Positions 38,779-47,513 are shown, numbered from the stretch's first letter. The stretch is 64,000 bases of DNA from an uncultured Alphaproteobacteria bacterium (GCA_945957365.1 CAMFKI010000021.1:1-64000); one strand, 5' to 3'. The notes: generated by a model from the sequence alone, not told the origin. Numbers and translations: made by a program.

Positions 38779-39596
38779 GCGATGACCTTTTCGAGCAGAA
38801 CCGCCTGAACTGGGACGACCGCGCCGACATCCACATCCGCGACGAGGCCGGCGGCTATCGCCTGCAGGCCTTCCTCGACGGCGCGGACAATCTCCACGAC
38901 ATCGAGCACGACGAGATCGGCGACGTGGCGGGCCTGCGCATCGCCCATCTGCAGTGCCACATCGGCATCGACACGCTGTGCCTCGCGCGGCGCGGCGCCT
39001 CCTGCGTGGGTCTCGACTTCTCGCCGAAGGCCATCGCCGCGGCGCGCCTGCTGCAGCAGCGGACGGGGCTCGACGCGCAGTTCGTCGAAGGCAACGTCTA
39101 TGACGCGCGGCACCTGCTCGATGGCCTGTTCGACATGGTCTACGTGACCTGGGGCGCCATCGGCTGGCTGCCTGACGTGCGGCGCTGGGCCGGTGTCGCC
39201 GCGTCGCTGCTGAAGCCCGGTGGCCGGCTCTACCTGCTCGAAGGCCACCCAGCCTTCATGCAACTCGACGAGACGGCCGATCACCTGCGCATCGGCTTCG
39301 ACTGGAAGAACGATCCGGACAAGCCGCTGACCACGAGCGACGAGACGACATACACCGGCGACACCGCGAAGATCGCCCACCCGGTAACGCATAACTGGAT
39401 CCATCCCATCTCCGCCGTGGTGAACGCGGTGATCGACGCCGGGCTCACCCTCGAACGCCTCAACGAGCACGAGAGGCTGGCCTGGCAGTTCGCGCCCTGG
39501 ATGGTGCCCGTCGACGGTCGCCGCCGCATGTGGGTGATGCCGGAGGGCTGGCCCCGGATGGCGCTCGCCTATTCGCTGCAGGCCAGAAAGCGCTGA
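38775..39596 (+). CDS. Class I SAM-dependent methyltransferase
   Basis: 273 residues from GTG 38775, overlapping the kinase stop (GTGA). SAM-binding motif I is a variant (IAHLQCHIGIDTLCLARRGA), then VGLDFSPKAIAAARLL (acidic loop) and DMVYVTWGAIGWLPD (post-motifs). The C-terminal part is the SAM methyltransferase 11-like type with ETTYTGD and HNWIHPISAVVNAVI. Substrate unknown. Translation is coupled to the sensor kinase, which is unusual. Confidence 0.88.
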   Translation: MSDDLFEQNRLNWDDRADIHIRDEAGGYRLQAFLDGADNLHDIEHDEIGDVAGLRIAHLQCHIGIDTLCLARRGASCVGLDFSPKAIAAARLLQQRTGLDAQFVEGNVYDARHLLDGLFDMVYVTWGAIGWLPDVRRWAGVAASLLKPGGRLYLLEGHPAFMQLDETADHLRIGFDWKNDPDKPLTTSDETTYTGDTAKIAHPVTHNWIHPISAVVNAVIDAGLTLERLNEHERLAWQFAPWMVPVDGRRRMWVMPEGWPRMALAYSLQARKR

Positions 39597-41000
39597 TCAG
39601 TCCTCGGCCTCGCGGATGCGGACGACGGTCACGGTGCAGGGCGCTTCCATCGCCACCTTGCCCGACACGCTGCCGAGGATCTTGCGCAGCGTCGAGTTGG
39701 CCCGTGCCCCCATGACGATGTGATCGACGTTGTTGACGCGGGCGTAGTCGAGGATCTTGTCGGCGGGGTCCACAGCCTCCAGCACGTGATAGGTGACGCG
39801 GCCCTGGGTGAGCTTCATCGGCCGCGCCCAGTCCTTGAGGCCGACGAGGCGCTGCACGTGCTTGTTGTTGCCCTGCTCGTCCAGCGACTGGTCCATGGCG
39901 ATGCGGTTGAGCTTCAGCATGTTCAGCACCGCGAGCCTTGCCTGCGGGGCGCGCTCGAGGATGCGCAGCAGGGTGCGCCTGAGCTTGTCGGCCAGTTCCG
40001 GCGTCATGTCGTCGAGGTTGATGGCGGCGGCGATGATGGGGGCATCGCTGGCCTCGGCCTCACGCTCGGGCGGCCTGTCGATGAGGCTGTGGTGCGGTTC
40101 GCCCTTGCGCTTCAGCACCGCGAAGAAGCCGTCCTTCGTGAGCTTCTCGGCCCGCGCCGTCAGCTGCACCTGGGTTGGATTGCGCAGGTCGTGCGCCAGT
40201 TGCGCCGGCGTCGGATAGCGTCGGCCCGCCTTCACCTCGAGGCAGCGCAGCACGATCTCCTGGAACCATGGTGGAATGTCGGGCTTCAGCTTGCGCGGCG
40301 GCACGGGATCGCGCCACAGCCGCTTCTTCAGGCCTTTCAGCTTCTGCGGATCGCCGAAGGGCCTGACCCCGGTGGCGAAGAAATACATCAGGCATCCGAT
40401 GGCGAAAATGTCGCTCCGCGGATCCGAGCGGATGCCCAGCACCTGCTCCGGCGCCATGTAGGGCCCCGTGCCATAGGGCACGCGGAATTCCTCCTGCATC
40501 AGGTCGGGGAGGTCGCGGTGATGGGCGAGGCCGTAGTCGATCAGCACGGTTTCACCCGTCGGCCGGAACATGATGTTCGACGGCTTGATGTCGAGATGGA
40601 TGACGCCCTGCCGGTGCAGCGCCTCGACGGCATCGGCGAGCCCCGCGCCGATCGCCGCCACCTGCTCGGCCGGCATCGGCACATTGTCGATCTGCGGCAG
40701 CAGGGTGTCGCCGGCGAGGCGCTCCATGACGATGAAGGGCTGCACCGCGAAATCGCCGTTGGCGATGTGGCGCGGCACGTGCGGCCCCTTCAGCCGCGGC
40801 ATGATCATCTGCTCCATCTCGAAGCTGACGATGGCGGCGGGGTCCTCGCCCTCCTGCAGCACCGGGATCTTCATGAGGAGCGACGCCGGATCGCCCTGCT
40901 TCGTCACCTCCCAGAGGCTCGCCATGCCGCCGCGGTGGATGAGCGTGCCGATGGTGAAGCCATCGAGCACGGAGCCGGTGTCGAGCCTGGACTTGGCCAT
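39597..41000 (-). CDS. Ser/Thr protein kinase fused to a universal stress protein domain
   Basis: 467 residues. Kinase domain about 10-265: Gly loop LIHRGGMASLW, Lys in LLMKIP, catalytic loop HLDIKPSN, metal site as IDYG (Tyr for the usual Phe of DFG), and APEQV. After a linker comes a UspA-like domain (about 325-465) with APIIAAAINLDD at its start and MGARANSTLRKILGSVSGKV, the G-x2-G-x9-GS ATP-binding pattern. All catalytic residues appear present, so an active soluble kinase with a stress-sensor tail is inferred. Three bp after a metallophosphoesterase gene in the same direction. Confidence 0.9.
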   Translation of the reverse strand: MAKSRLDTGSVLDGFTIGTLIHRGGMASLWEVTKQGDPASLLMKIPVLQEGEDPAAIVSFEMEQMIMPRLKGPHVPRHIANGDFAVQPFIVMERLAGDTLLPQIDNVPMPAEQVAAIGAGLADAVEALHRQGVIHLDIKPSNIMFRPTGETVLIDYGLAHHRDLPDLMQEEFRVPYGTGPYMAPEQVLGIRSDPRSDIFAIGCLMYFFATGVRPFGDPQKLKGLKKRLWRDPVPPRKLKPDIPPWFQEIVLRCLEVKAGRRYPTPAQLAHDLRNPTQVQLTARAEKLTKDGFFAVLKRKGEPHHSLIDRPPEREAEASDAPIIAAAINLDDMTPELADKLRRTLLRILERAPQARLAVLNMLKLNRIAMDQSLDEQGNNKHVQRLVGLKDWARPMKLTQGRVTYHVLEAVDPADKILDYARVNNVDHIVMGARANSTLRKILGSVSGKVAMEAPCTVTVVRIREAED

Positions 41001-41003
41001 GGA

Positions 41004-41744
41004 TCAGGTTCCGCTGATGAGCCGCTCGGCGAGGCGTTCCGGCAGGCCGGCATCGCGCACGCGCTGGGCGGTGGCTTCATAATCATAGGTGGCGCGCCGG
41101 AAGGTGAGATCGCGCGTCGCCGTATCATAGGTCAGGAAGGAGGCCGCCGGATTGCCGTCGCGCGGCTGGCCCACGGCTCCCGCCACGGCCAGCCACTGGC
41201 GTTGCGCGCTCAAGGGCACCGCCACATCGTTGACGGGGGTATGGCCGATGACCTTGGCGGTGGCGGTGAGGCAATAGACCTGCGGCCGGTGCACATGGCC
41301 CACGAAGGTGACGGGCGCCTTCACCGCCAGCAGCGAATGCATGGCGCTGGCCGTATCCGTCACATAGATCCAGCCCGCCGGATTGGAGGCATCGGCATGG
41401 ACGAGGAGAACGTCCTCGATCGTAGCGGTCATCGGCAGGCCGGACAGGAATTGCCGGGAAGCCTCGGAGAGCTTCGGCTTCGTCCAGGCGATGGCGGCCG
41501 CCGCCGTGTCGTTCATCGACGTCCTGGCGCCGAGCACCGCCGCATCATGGTTGCCCATGAGGCAGATGGCGCCGCCGGACACCAGCGCGGCGATGCGCCG
41601 CGTGACGGGTTCGGGGTCGGGGCCATAGCCCACCACGTCGCCGAGGATGGCGAGGCGATCGACCTTCAGGCGCCCGAGTGCCGCAAGACTGGCCTCCAGC
41701 GCCAGTTCATTGGCATGCACGTCGCTGATGATGCCGAGCAGCAT
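41004..41744 (-). CDS. Calcineurin-like metallophosphoesterase
   Basis: 246 residues. Metal-binding motifs DVHAN (residues 8-12), GDVVGYGPDP, GNHDAAVLG, VHAD and GHVHRPQV are complete. Cytosolic, YfcE/PP-type fold; the substrate (protein phosphate, dinucleotide or other) is not predictable. GGGAGGACGGCC is its RBS. Just upstream of and co-directional with the kinase-Usp gene, so the pair probably shares a transcript. Confidence 0.9.
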   Translation of the reverse strand: MLLGIISDVHANELALEASLAALGRLKVDRLAILGDVVGYGPDPEPVTRRIAALVSGGAICLMGNHDAAVLGARTSMNDTAAAAIAWTKPKLSEASRQFLSGLPMTATIEDVLLVHADASNPAGWIYVTDTASAMHSLLAVKAPVTFVGHVHRPQVYCLTATAKVIGHTPVNDVAVPLSAQRQWLAVAGAVGQPRDGNPAASFLTYDTATRDLTFRRATYDYEATAQRVRDAGLPERLAERLISGT

Positions 41745-41811
41745 GGCCGTCCTCCCGAATCCCTGCCTCGCATGACGAAGCGGGGCGAGCCTTAACCTGA
41801 ATCAAAACTGC

Positions 41812-41851
41812 GGATAAGGAAACGGCCGCATGGGGGATGCCCATGCGGCCG
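41812..41851 (-). terminator. Rho-independent terminator of the MFS gene
   Basis: Arms CGGCCGCATGGG (41823-41834) and CCCATGCGGCCG (41840-41851); on the minus strand TTTCCTTATCC follows. Confidence 0.8.
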
Positions 41852-41875
41852 CGATTGTCTCACATGCCGAACCGC

Positions 41876-43801
41876 CTAGCGGTGGATGTCGACGTTGCGG
41901 GTATCCTTGACGAACAGCACGCCGATGACGAGCGTCATGCCGGCGATGATGATCGGATACCAGAGGCCCGAGTAGATGTTGCCGGTGGCCGCCACGATCG
42001 CGAAGGCGAAGGTGGGCAGCAACCCGCCGAACCAGCCGTTGCCGATGTGATAGGGCAGCGACATGGAGGAGTAGCGGATGCGGGTCGGGAACATCTCGAC
42101 CAGCATGGCGGCGATCGGGCCGTAGACCATGGTGACGAGGATCACCAGGAGCCACAGCAGGAAGATCACCATCGGCGCATTCCACTTGGTGGGATCGGCC
42201 TTGGCGGGATAGCCGGCAGCCTTGAGAGCGCTGCCGAGAGCGGCATTGAAGCCCTCGTTCAGGCCGGCGCCGAAGCCGCCGGCCTTGACCGCGCCGTCGA
42301 CCACCGTGCCGAGCGCTGCGGTCTTGTCCGCGGCGCTCTTGAAGGCGTCCGACGCCATGCCGGCGGCGATGAGGCCGGCGAGCGTCTTGTTCTTGGTGGG
42401 ATCGTCGCTGTGGCGGCCGTCCTTGAGGCCGGCTGCCGTGACGAAGTCGCCGATGGCGGTATCGGCAGCCGTCGCCGCAGTGGCGATGCCGTCGACGCCC
42501 GCGGCCTTGAGCGTGGTTGCGAGTTCCTCGTTCTTGGCCTTCGACTGCTCGGCCACCTGGGCCGCCGAGAAGGACGGAACGACGACGTCGCCCACCTTCA
42601 CCTGCGCGGCACCGGCAGGCCCCTGCACGTTCACATAGGGAACGCCCGCCTTGACCAGCGCGGTCTTGGCGATGTCGCAGGCCGAGGTGAACTTCGAGGT
42701 GCCGACCGGGTTGAACTGGAACGAGCAGTCCGCCGGGTCCGCCACCACCGTCACCTGCGACTTGGCCATCGCATCATAGAGTGCCGGGTTGGCGTTCTTG
42801 GTGATCTGCTCGAAGATCGTGAAGTAGGACGCCACGGCCAGGAAGCAGCCGAGCATGATGATCGGCTTCCTCCCGATCTTGTCCGACAGCCAGCCGAAGA
42901 ACACGAAGAACGGCGTGCCGAGCGCCAGCGAACCGGCGATCCACAGATTGGCCGACACCGGATCGACCTTCAGTGTCTGGGTGAGGAAGAACAGGGCGTA
43001 GAACTGGCCCGTGTACCACACCACGGCCTGGCCGGCGGTGAGGCCGAACAGCGCCAGCAGCACGATCTTGAGGTTGCCCCAGTTGGCGAAGGCCTCGGTG
43101 AGCGGGGCCTTGGAGGCCTTGCCCTCTTCCTTCATCTTCTTGAACACCGGCGACTCGTTCAGCTTGAGGCGGATCCACACCGAGATCGCCAGCAAGATGG
43201 CCGAGACGAGGAACGGAATGCGCCACGCCCAGATGTCGAACTCGGGCCCGAACCAGGTGCGGCAGCCGAGGATGACGAGCAGCGACAGGAACAGGCCGAG
43301 CGTCGCCGTGGTCTGGATCCACGAGGTGTAGAGGCCGCGCTTGTTGTCGGGCGCGTGCTCGGCCACGTAGGTGGCCGCACCGCCATATTCACCGCCGAGT
43401 GCGAGGCCCTGCAGGATGCGCAGCGCCACGAGGATCACCGGGGCGGCGATGCCGATCGCGGCATAGTTCGGCAGAAGGCCGACGCCGAAGGTCGAGAGAC
43501 CCATGATCAGGATGGTGATGAGGAAGGTGTACTTGCGGCCGACGAGGTCGCCCAGGCGGCCGAACACCAGGGCGCCGAAGGGGCGCACGATGAAGCCCGC
43601 GGCGAAGGCGGCGAGCGCGAAGATGAAGCCCGCCGTCTCGTTGACGCCGGAGAAGAACTGCTTGGCGATGATGGCCGCCAGCGACCCGTAGAGGTAGAAG
43701 TCGTACCACTCGAACACCGTGCCGAGCGAGGAGGCGAAGACGACCATCGCCTTCCCTTGATCGAGATCGCTGCCGGCGCGACCCATTGTCGTGTTTGCCA
43801 T
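41876..43801 (-). CDS. MFS transporter, metabolite:H+ symporter type, with large soluble insert
   Basis: 641 residues against ~430-450 for the family. Starts with FASSLGTVFEWYDFYLYGSL, then GFIVRPFGALVFGRLGDLVGRKYTF, LALGGEYGGAATYVAEHAP and FGWLSDKIGRKPI, all signatures of the MHS (ProP/ShiA/KgtP) group. After the tenth helix region there is an insert of ~205 residues (about 335-540), Ala/Lys/Asp-rich, with the segment DPADCSFQFNPVGTSKFTSACD carrying two cysteines; the last helices (APMVIFLLWLLVILVTMVYG ... GMTLVIGVLFV) follow it. Substrate unknown, probably a carboxylate or betaine-like solute. Confidence 0.9.
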   Translation of the reverse strand: MANTTMGRAGSDLDQGKAMVVFASSLGTVFEWYDFYLYGSLAAIIAKQFFSGVNETAGFIFALAAFAAGFIVRPFGALVFGRLGDLVGRKYTFLITILIMGLSTFGVGLLPNYAAIGIAAPVILVALRILQGLALGGEYGGAATYVAEHAPDNKRGLYTSWIQTTATLGLFLSLLVILGCRTWFGPEFDIWAWRIPFLVSAILLAISVWIRLKLNESPVFKKMKEEGKASKAPLTEAFANWGNLKIVLLALFGLTAGQAVVWYTGQFYALFFLTQTLKVDPVSANLWIAGSLALGTPFFVFFGWLSDKIGRKPIIMLGCFLAVASYFTIFEQITKNANPALYDAMAKSQVTVVADPADCSFQFNPVGTSKFTSACDIAKTALVKAGVPYVNVQGPAGAAQVKVGDVVVPSFSAAQVAEQSKAKNEELATTLKAAGVDGIATAATAADTAIGDFVTAAGLKDGRHSDDPTKNKTLAGLIAAGMASDAFKSAADKTAALGTVVDGAVKAGGFGAGLNEGFNAALGSALKAAGYPAKADPTKWNAPMVIFLLWLLVILVTMVYGPIAAMLVEMFPTRIRYSSMSLPYHIGNGWFGGLLPTFAFAIVAATGNIYSGLWYPIIIAGMTLVIGVLFVKDTRNVDIHR

Positions 43802-44023
43802 GTGTCTCCCCTTAGAACCGCGAGGCGGTGCCGCGTCGCGTGGTTGCCTGAGGCACGGGCCCCCTCTCCCAAGGCGGCCCATCCTTGGCCGCGAGTCATA
43901 TCTGCATTGCGCCCGGCGGTTTATTGGACTTTCGCAGGGACCGTTCAGGAATGTTTTCGCACCTGCGGCAGGTGCTTGATATCAATGGCCGAATGGGAGA
44001 TGCGGGCGCCGCCAAGGTTCCTC

Positions 44024-44052
44024 TTGCCAGCCGCAGACCGATCTCCTATACA
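44024..44052 (+). promoter_or_regulatory. Sigma-70-type promoter of tRNA-Phe
   Basis: TTGCCA (44024-44029) and TATACA (44047-44052) with a 17-base spacer, ending 17 bp before the tRNA. Confidence 0.7.
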
Positions 44053-44069
44053 CCCGCCACCTCTCGGGC

Positions 44070-44145
44070 GCCCAGGTAGCTCAGTTGGTAGAGCAGCGGA
44101 TTGAAAATCCGCGTGTCGGTGGTTCGATTCCGCCCCTGGGCACCA
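44070..44145 (+). tRNA. tRNA-Phe (GAA)
   Basis: 76 nt including the encoded CCA. Acceptor GCCCAGG pairs with CCTGGGC; D arm GCTC-AGTTGGTA-GAGC; anticodon stem and loop GCGGAT-TGAAAAT-CCGC with anticodon GAA; T loop GGTTCGATTCC. Confidence 0.97.
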
Positions 44146-44475
44146 TTTTATCAAGCCAGCAAAGTGTGATGTGACCCACCTCAGCTGCGGCCGTACGCTT
44201 TGCGCTCGGAATGCCCCCAAGATGTTTGGACCTCGCAGTGGCGGGGAATGATCGAAGCACCATTGGACGATCACCAGGGTGGCGAGGAGAAGCGTTACTC
44301 GCTTCAAGCTGCAGAATGGCGGCGGGCCGGAGCCGTGCGCTGCCCTTGTATCCTATGACCTCCCACTGGGAGCAAAGAAGAACAGGAAAATCGCTCAGCC
44401 TGATGTCACCCCTGTCCCAGGAGATTGAGCGGCGGCGACTGGACCGCGCTCGGAAATCCAAGTAACTATCGCAAT
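44146..44475. other. Gene-free stretch after tRNA-Phe, lower GC
   Basis: 330 bp without a credible gene. An 84-codon plus-strand frame (44211-44465) ending in basic residues has no RBS and no recognised similarity. No integrase, no repeat of the tRNA 3' end seen. Confidence 0.5.
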
Positions 44476-45306
44476 ATGGTCGAATCTATTTTCAGCGAAT
44501 GGATTGGTCTATGGTGGACTGTGGTGGTCTGGGGGATGGCCTGCGCACCAGGGGAAATGCTGTTCGGGCGTGAAAGGCATACGATCACGTCGCGGTTTCG
44601 CTGGGCGTTTTTCTGGTCGTTCACCCTTTTCGTGCAGGCCGTCAGCGTTTGGGCCCTCGGACAGGCGCTTCCCCGAATCGGACTGGGGCCGCTATTCGTG
44701 CTGGATTTCAGAGAGACGGGTGAGAACTGGCATCCGGCCCTTCGCACCGGATTTCTCGCCGTGGTGACGCTGGCATGGAGCTTCGTCTACGACTTCAGTT
44801 ATTACTGGTTTCACCGGCTGCAGCATGCGGTGCCGTTTCTTTGGCGTTTCCATGCGACCCATCACTCAATCGAAGAACTGAATGGCATGAACTGCGGCCA
44901 TCATTGGTCCGAGGGTTTCCTGCGGGTGCCACTCCTCCTGTTGCCGTTGGCGCTGCTGGTCGATCTCCGATTTCAAGAGGTCGCGATCATCGCATCCATC
45001 GTTGGCGCCTGGACACAGTTTGTACATGCGAATTCGACGATTGACTTCGGCAGGCTGCGTTGGCTCTTTGTGAGTCCGCGATTTCATCGCGTGCATCATT
45101 CAACGTCGTCAGAGCATTTCAACAGGAATTTCGCTGGTGTTTTTCCCATTATCGACGTGATGTTCGGAACGGGAAAATTCCCGGCTGAGGGTGAAACCAT
45201 AGAAGTCGGCCTGACTGACAAGCATGAACCCAGAACGATCGGGGAATTTCTGCTTGTCCTTCGAGACAAGCAGGAAACCCGCCTCACCCCCGCGCCGGCG
45301 GAATGA
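44476..45306 (+). CDS. Sterol desaturase/fatty acid hydroxylase family membrane protein
   Basis: 276 residues. The di-iron histidine boxes are present: HRLQH (HxxxH), HATHH (HxxHH) and HRVHH, plus a fourth His cluster NCGHHWSEG. About four membrane helices. Members hydroxylate or desaturate lipids such as sterols, fatty acids or carotenoids; the substrate is unknown. Codon use is visibly less GC-rich than in the neighbours and the gene sits next to a tRNA, so recent acquisition is possible. No strong RBS before the ATG. Confidence 0.88.
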   Translation: MVESIFSEWIGLWWTVVVWGMACAPGEMLFGRERHTITSRFRWAFFWSFTLFVQAVSVWALGQALPRIGLGPLFVLDFRETGENWHPALRTGFLAVVTLAWSFVYDFSYYWFHRLQHAVPFLWRFHATHHSIEELNGMNCGHHWSEGFLRVPLLLLPLALLVDLRFQEVAIIASIVGAWTQFVHANSTIDFGRLRWLFVSPRFHRVHHSTSSEHFNRNFAGVFPIIDVMFGTGKFPAEGETIEVGLTDKHEPRTIGEFLLVLRDKQETRLTPAPAE

Positions 45307-45560
45307 AAGACGGCGTATCGGTTATTCCTTTCCGGCTCCGGGCACCCCTTTCAACAATGAAATTCAGCGTCCACAGCGGCACCAAGACCGGCCGAGCACC
45401 GGTGCTGCCATGTTAACTTGGTCATCTGTTCCGACTGCGCCGCTGTACGCTCCGGCACATGACGTATCAAAAATCTTGTGTTAGCATGGAGGTTCTGAGG
45501 TCACGGAATTGGCCGCGTTGCATAGCGCCGGCCACGGCCTGAGATCGCGAGAGAGGCATC

Positions 45561-45854
45561 ATGCAGCTTGTCATGCTCGATCATTTCGCGTCCTGCGTGG
45601 GCAGCGGCTTCGAGATCGAAATTGGGGCGAGCGCCATGACGCTGACGCTGGCGGAGGCCCGGCCGCTGCCCGAGGCCAAGCAGCCCGGACTGCGGCGGCA
45701 GCCCTTCTCGCTGATGTTCCGCAGCAGCTCGCAAGTGGTGCTGCCGCAGAAGCTCTACAGCTTGCGCAATGCGGCGCTGGGCCAGGTCGCGATCTTTCTG
45801 GTGCCGGTGGCGCGGGACCGGCAGGGAATCGTCTACCAGGCGATCTTCAGCTGA
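45561..45854 (+). CDS. DUF6916 family protein
   Basis: 97 residues. MLDHFASCVGSGFEIEIG, RQPFSLMFRSSSQVVLPQKL and ALGQVAIFLVPVARDRQGIV-YQAIFS match the small DUF6916 family, which is regularly found beside tail-collar (microcystin-dependent-like) genes. AGAGAGG lies upstream of the ATG. Convergent with the collar gene at 45859, four bases between stops. Function unknown. Confidence 0.75.
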   Translation: MQLVMLDHFASCVGSGFEIEIGASAMTLTLAEARPLPEAKQPGLRRQPFSLMFRSSSQVVLPQKLYSLRNAALGQVAIFLVPVARDRQGIVYQAIFS

Positions 45855-45858
45855 GAGG

Positions 45859-46392
45859 TCAGCCGAAACTCGGATAGAGTCCCTGCAGGGCAATGCAGAA
45901 ATTCAGCGCCAGGAAAGGCTGGCGGTTTTCATGCGCCTGTCCGCCGCCTGAAGCGCCGATCATGGCGGGTGCGAAGCCGGCATCGGCCGCGGCATTCGCG
46001 GCGAAACCCGCAATGCCGCCAGGCGAGGTGAGGGCGCTGCCGGGCGCCGGCGTGCCGGACTTCTTGCTGGTGTCGGGCTGATTGTAGACGGTGAAGGCAT
46101 GGCCGTGCGACGGCATCTGGCTGACGCCGAGCGCGGCCTCGTTGGCGCCGAAGGCCTGCCCCAGCACGCGCGGCGTGAGGCCGGCCCCCTTGCCCTCACT
46201 GCACATGGCCCGGTTGGCGAGGTTGGGCAGCCTGAAACTGGTCTTGCCATTTCCGCCATAGCTTGCGCCGATCAGCGAGAACAGCGCCGTATTCTGCTGA
46301 ATGGGGAGCAGGTCGCCATTGCACAGCGCCCAGCCGCGCGGTGCGAAGTCGAAGCCGAAGATCTGTATTTCAGCAAGGTAGGGCGTGGTCAT
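45859..46392 (-). CDS. Phage tail collar domain protein (microcystin-dependent-like), third of trio
   Basis: 177 residues. N-terminal collar domain GEIQIFGFDFAPRGWALCNG-like (here AEIQIFGFDFAPRGWALCNG), DLLPIQQNTALFSLIGASYG and TSFRLPNLANR, then a variable Ala/Gly-rich part with MPSHGHAF and a closing QPFLALNFCIALQGLYP. Such proteins trimerise in phage tail fibres; the bacterial chromosomal versions have no known role. 38 bp after the second collar gene. Confidence 0.88.
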   Translation of the reverse strand: MTTPYLAEIQIFGFDFAPRGWALCNGDLLPIQQNTALFSLIGASYGGNGKTSFRLPNLANRAMCSEGKGAGLTPRVLGQAFGANEAALGVSQMPSHGHAFTVYNQPDTSKKSGTPAPGSALTSPGGIAGFAANAAADAGFAPAMIGASGGGQAHENRQPFLALNFCIALQGLYPSFG

Positions 46393-46430
46393 GGCGCGGC
46401 TCCTGTAATGGCGGGTGGTGCAGAGTTCCC

Positions 46431-46961
46431 TCAGGCGACGTTCGGCGCTTCTCCCGTCGCGGCGATGCAGAACTGCAGCGTGAGGCTGGGCATCGTGTTG
46501 TCGTGCGGCATGCTGCTGCCGCTGGGCGTGGTCGATTGCGGCGCGGTGAGGAAGGGTGTGGCGCCGGTGATGTCGGTGGCATACATCGTGTCGCCCGACA
46601 GCGCGCCGAACACCAGCGAGGCGGCGATGGCCGTGGCGCTCGCGCCGCTGGGCGTGGCCGACATCGCATGGTCATGCGCCGGCATCTGCGGGAACACCAG
46701 GCTGACCGTTTCGCTGCCGCCTGCCTGACCCAACACATAGGGCGAGAGACCCGGCCCCCTGCCCTGGTGGATGGGCAGCCGGCCCGCGAGCTGCGGCGTG
46801 GCGAAGGTGGTTAGCCCGTCGCCGCCATAGACCGTGCCGATGACGGAGTAGAGTTCGGAATATTCCGAGATGGAGAGAAGCGCGCCGTCGCACGGCAGCC
46901 ACCCTTCCGGCACACGGGAGAATCCGAACATCCGGATTTCACCCACATAGCTGTCACTCAT
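46431..46961 (-). CDS. Phage tail collar domain protein, second of trio
   Basis: 176 residues. GEIRMFGFSRVPEGWLPCDG, LLSISEYSELYSVIGTVYGG and TTFATPQLAGRLPIHQG form the collar domain; MPAHDHAM and the end MPSLTLQFCIAATGEAP follow the same plan as the other two. Sequence identity to its neighbours is only moderate, so the trio is an old duplication. Confidence 0.88.
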   Translation of the reverse strand: MSDSYVGEIRMFGFSRVPEGWLPCDGALLSISEYSELYSVIGTVYGGDGLTTFATPQLAGRLPIHQGRGPGLSPYVLGQAGGSETVSLVFPQMPAHDHAMSATPSGASATAIAASLVFGALSGDTMYATDITGATPFLTAPQSTTPSGSSMPHDNTMPSLTLQFCIAATGEAPNVA

Positions 46962-46982
46962 CGGTCGGTCTCCCTGCGGGGT

Positions 46983-47513
46983 TTAGCTGCGTGAGGGGTA
47001 TTCTCCGGTGAGGGCGATGGCGAAGCTCACCGTCTCGTAGGGCTGCAGGTTGGCATGTGGCTGGCCGCCACCGGCCGCGGCCACGCTGGCGGCGGACAGC
47101 GTGACCAGCCCGGCCGCCGGGGCCGCATAGAGGGGGGCGCTGGTGGCGCCATAGAGCGCGTTGGTGGGATTGCGGCCCGTGGCAGCCGCGGTGCTGCCGC
47201 GGCCGGCATGGCTGTGGGCGGGCAGTTCAGCCGCCAGCAAGGTCACGGCTTCCACGCCGCCTGACTGGCCGCGCTCATAGGGAGCAGGTTGCCAGTCCGG
47301 ATCGAGCGAGCGACCGAAACCCACCGGCGTGCGGCTGCGCAGGTCGGGCAGGGCGAAGGTGCTCCGGCCATCGCCGCCGAAGCTCGTCCCGAGCAGGGAA
47401 AACAGCGCCTGGTTCTGGCCAATGGAGATGAGCGCGCCGTTGCAGGCGGCGAAGCCCGCGGGCGCGAAGGCGAAGCCCGTCATCATGACCTGGCCCAGGA
47501 ACACGTCTGGCAT
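46983..47513 (-). CDS. Phage tail collar domain protein, first of trio
   Basis: 176 residues from MPDVFLGQVMMTGFAFAPAG (GTG at 47522 is an alternative start). Collar block FAACNGALISIGQNQALFSL-LGTSFGG and STFALPDLRSRTPVG; then LPAHSHAG and the end QPYETVSFAIALTGEYPS. Its start lies 93 bp from the oppositely directed autotransporter, so the two units share a promoter region. Confidence 0.88.
   Translation of the reverse strand: MPDVFLGQVMMTGFAFAPAGFAACNGALISIGQNQALFSLLGTSFGGDGRSTFALPDLRSRTPVGFGRSLDPDWQPAPYERGQSGGVEAVTLLAAELPAHSHAGRGSTAAATGRNPTNALYGATSAPLYAAPAAGLVTLSAASVAAAGGGQPHANLQPYETVSFAIALTGEYPSRS

Noticed and set aside
41837..44104. 755-codon plus-strand frame antisense to the MFS gene
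   Set aside because: Biased composition, no motifs, runs into the tRNA; a shadow.
44081..44461. Minus-strand frame containing RGGIEPPTRGFSIRCSTN
   Set aside because: This is the well-known false translation of the antisense strand of a tRNA gene; the tRNA-Phe lies at 44070-44145.
44146..44475. Integrase or transposase remnant after tRNA-Phe
   Set aside because: The 84-codon frame there shows no recombinase motif and no terminal inverted repeats were seen.
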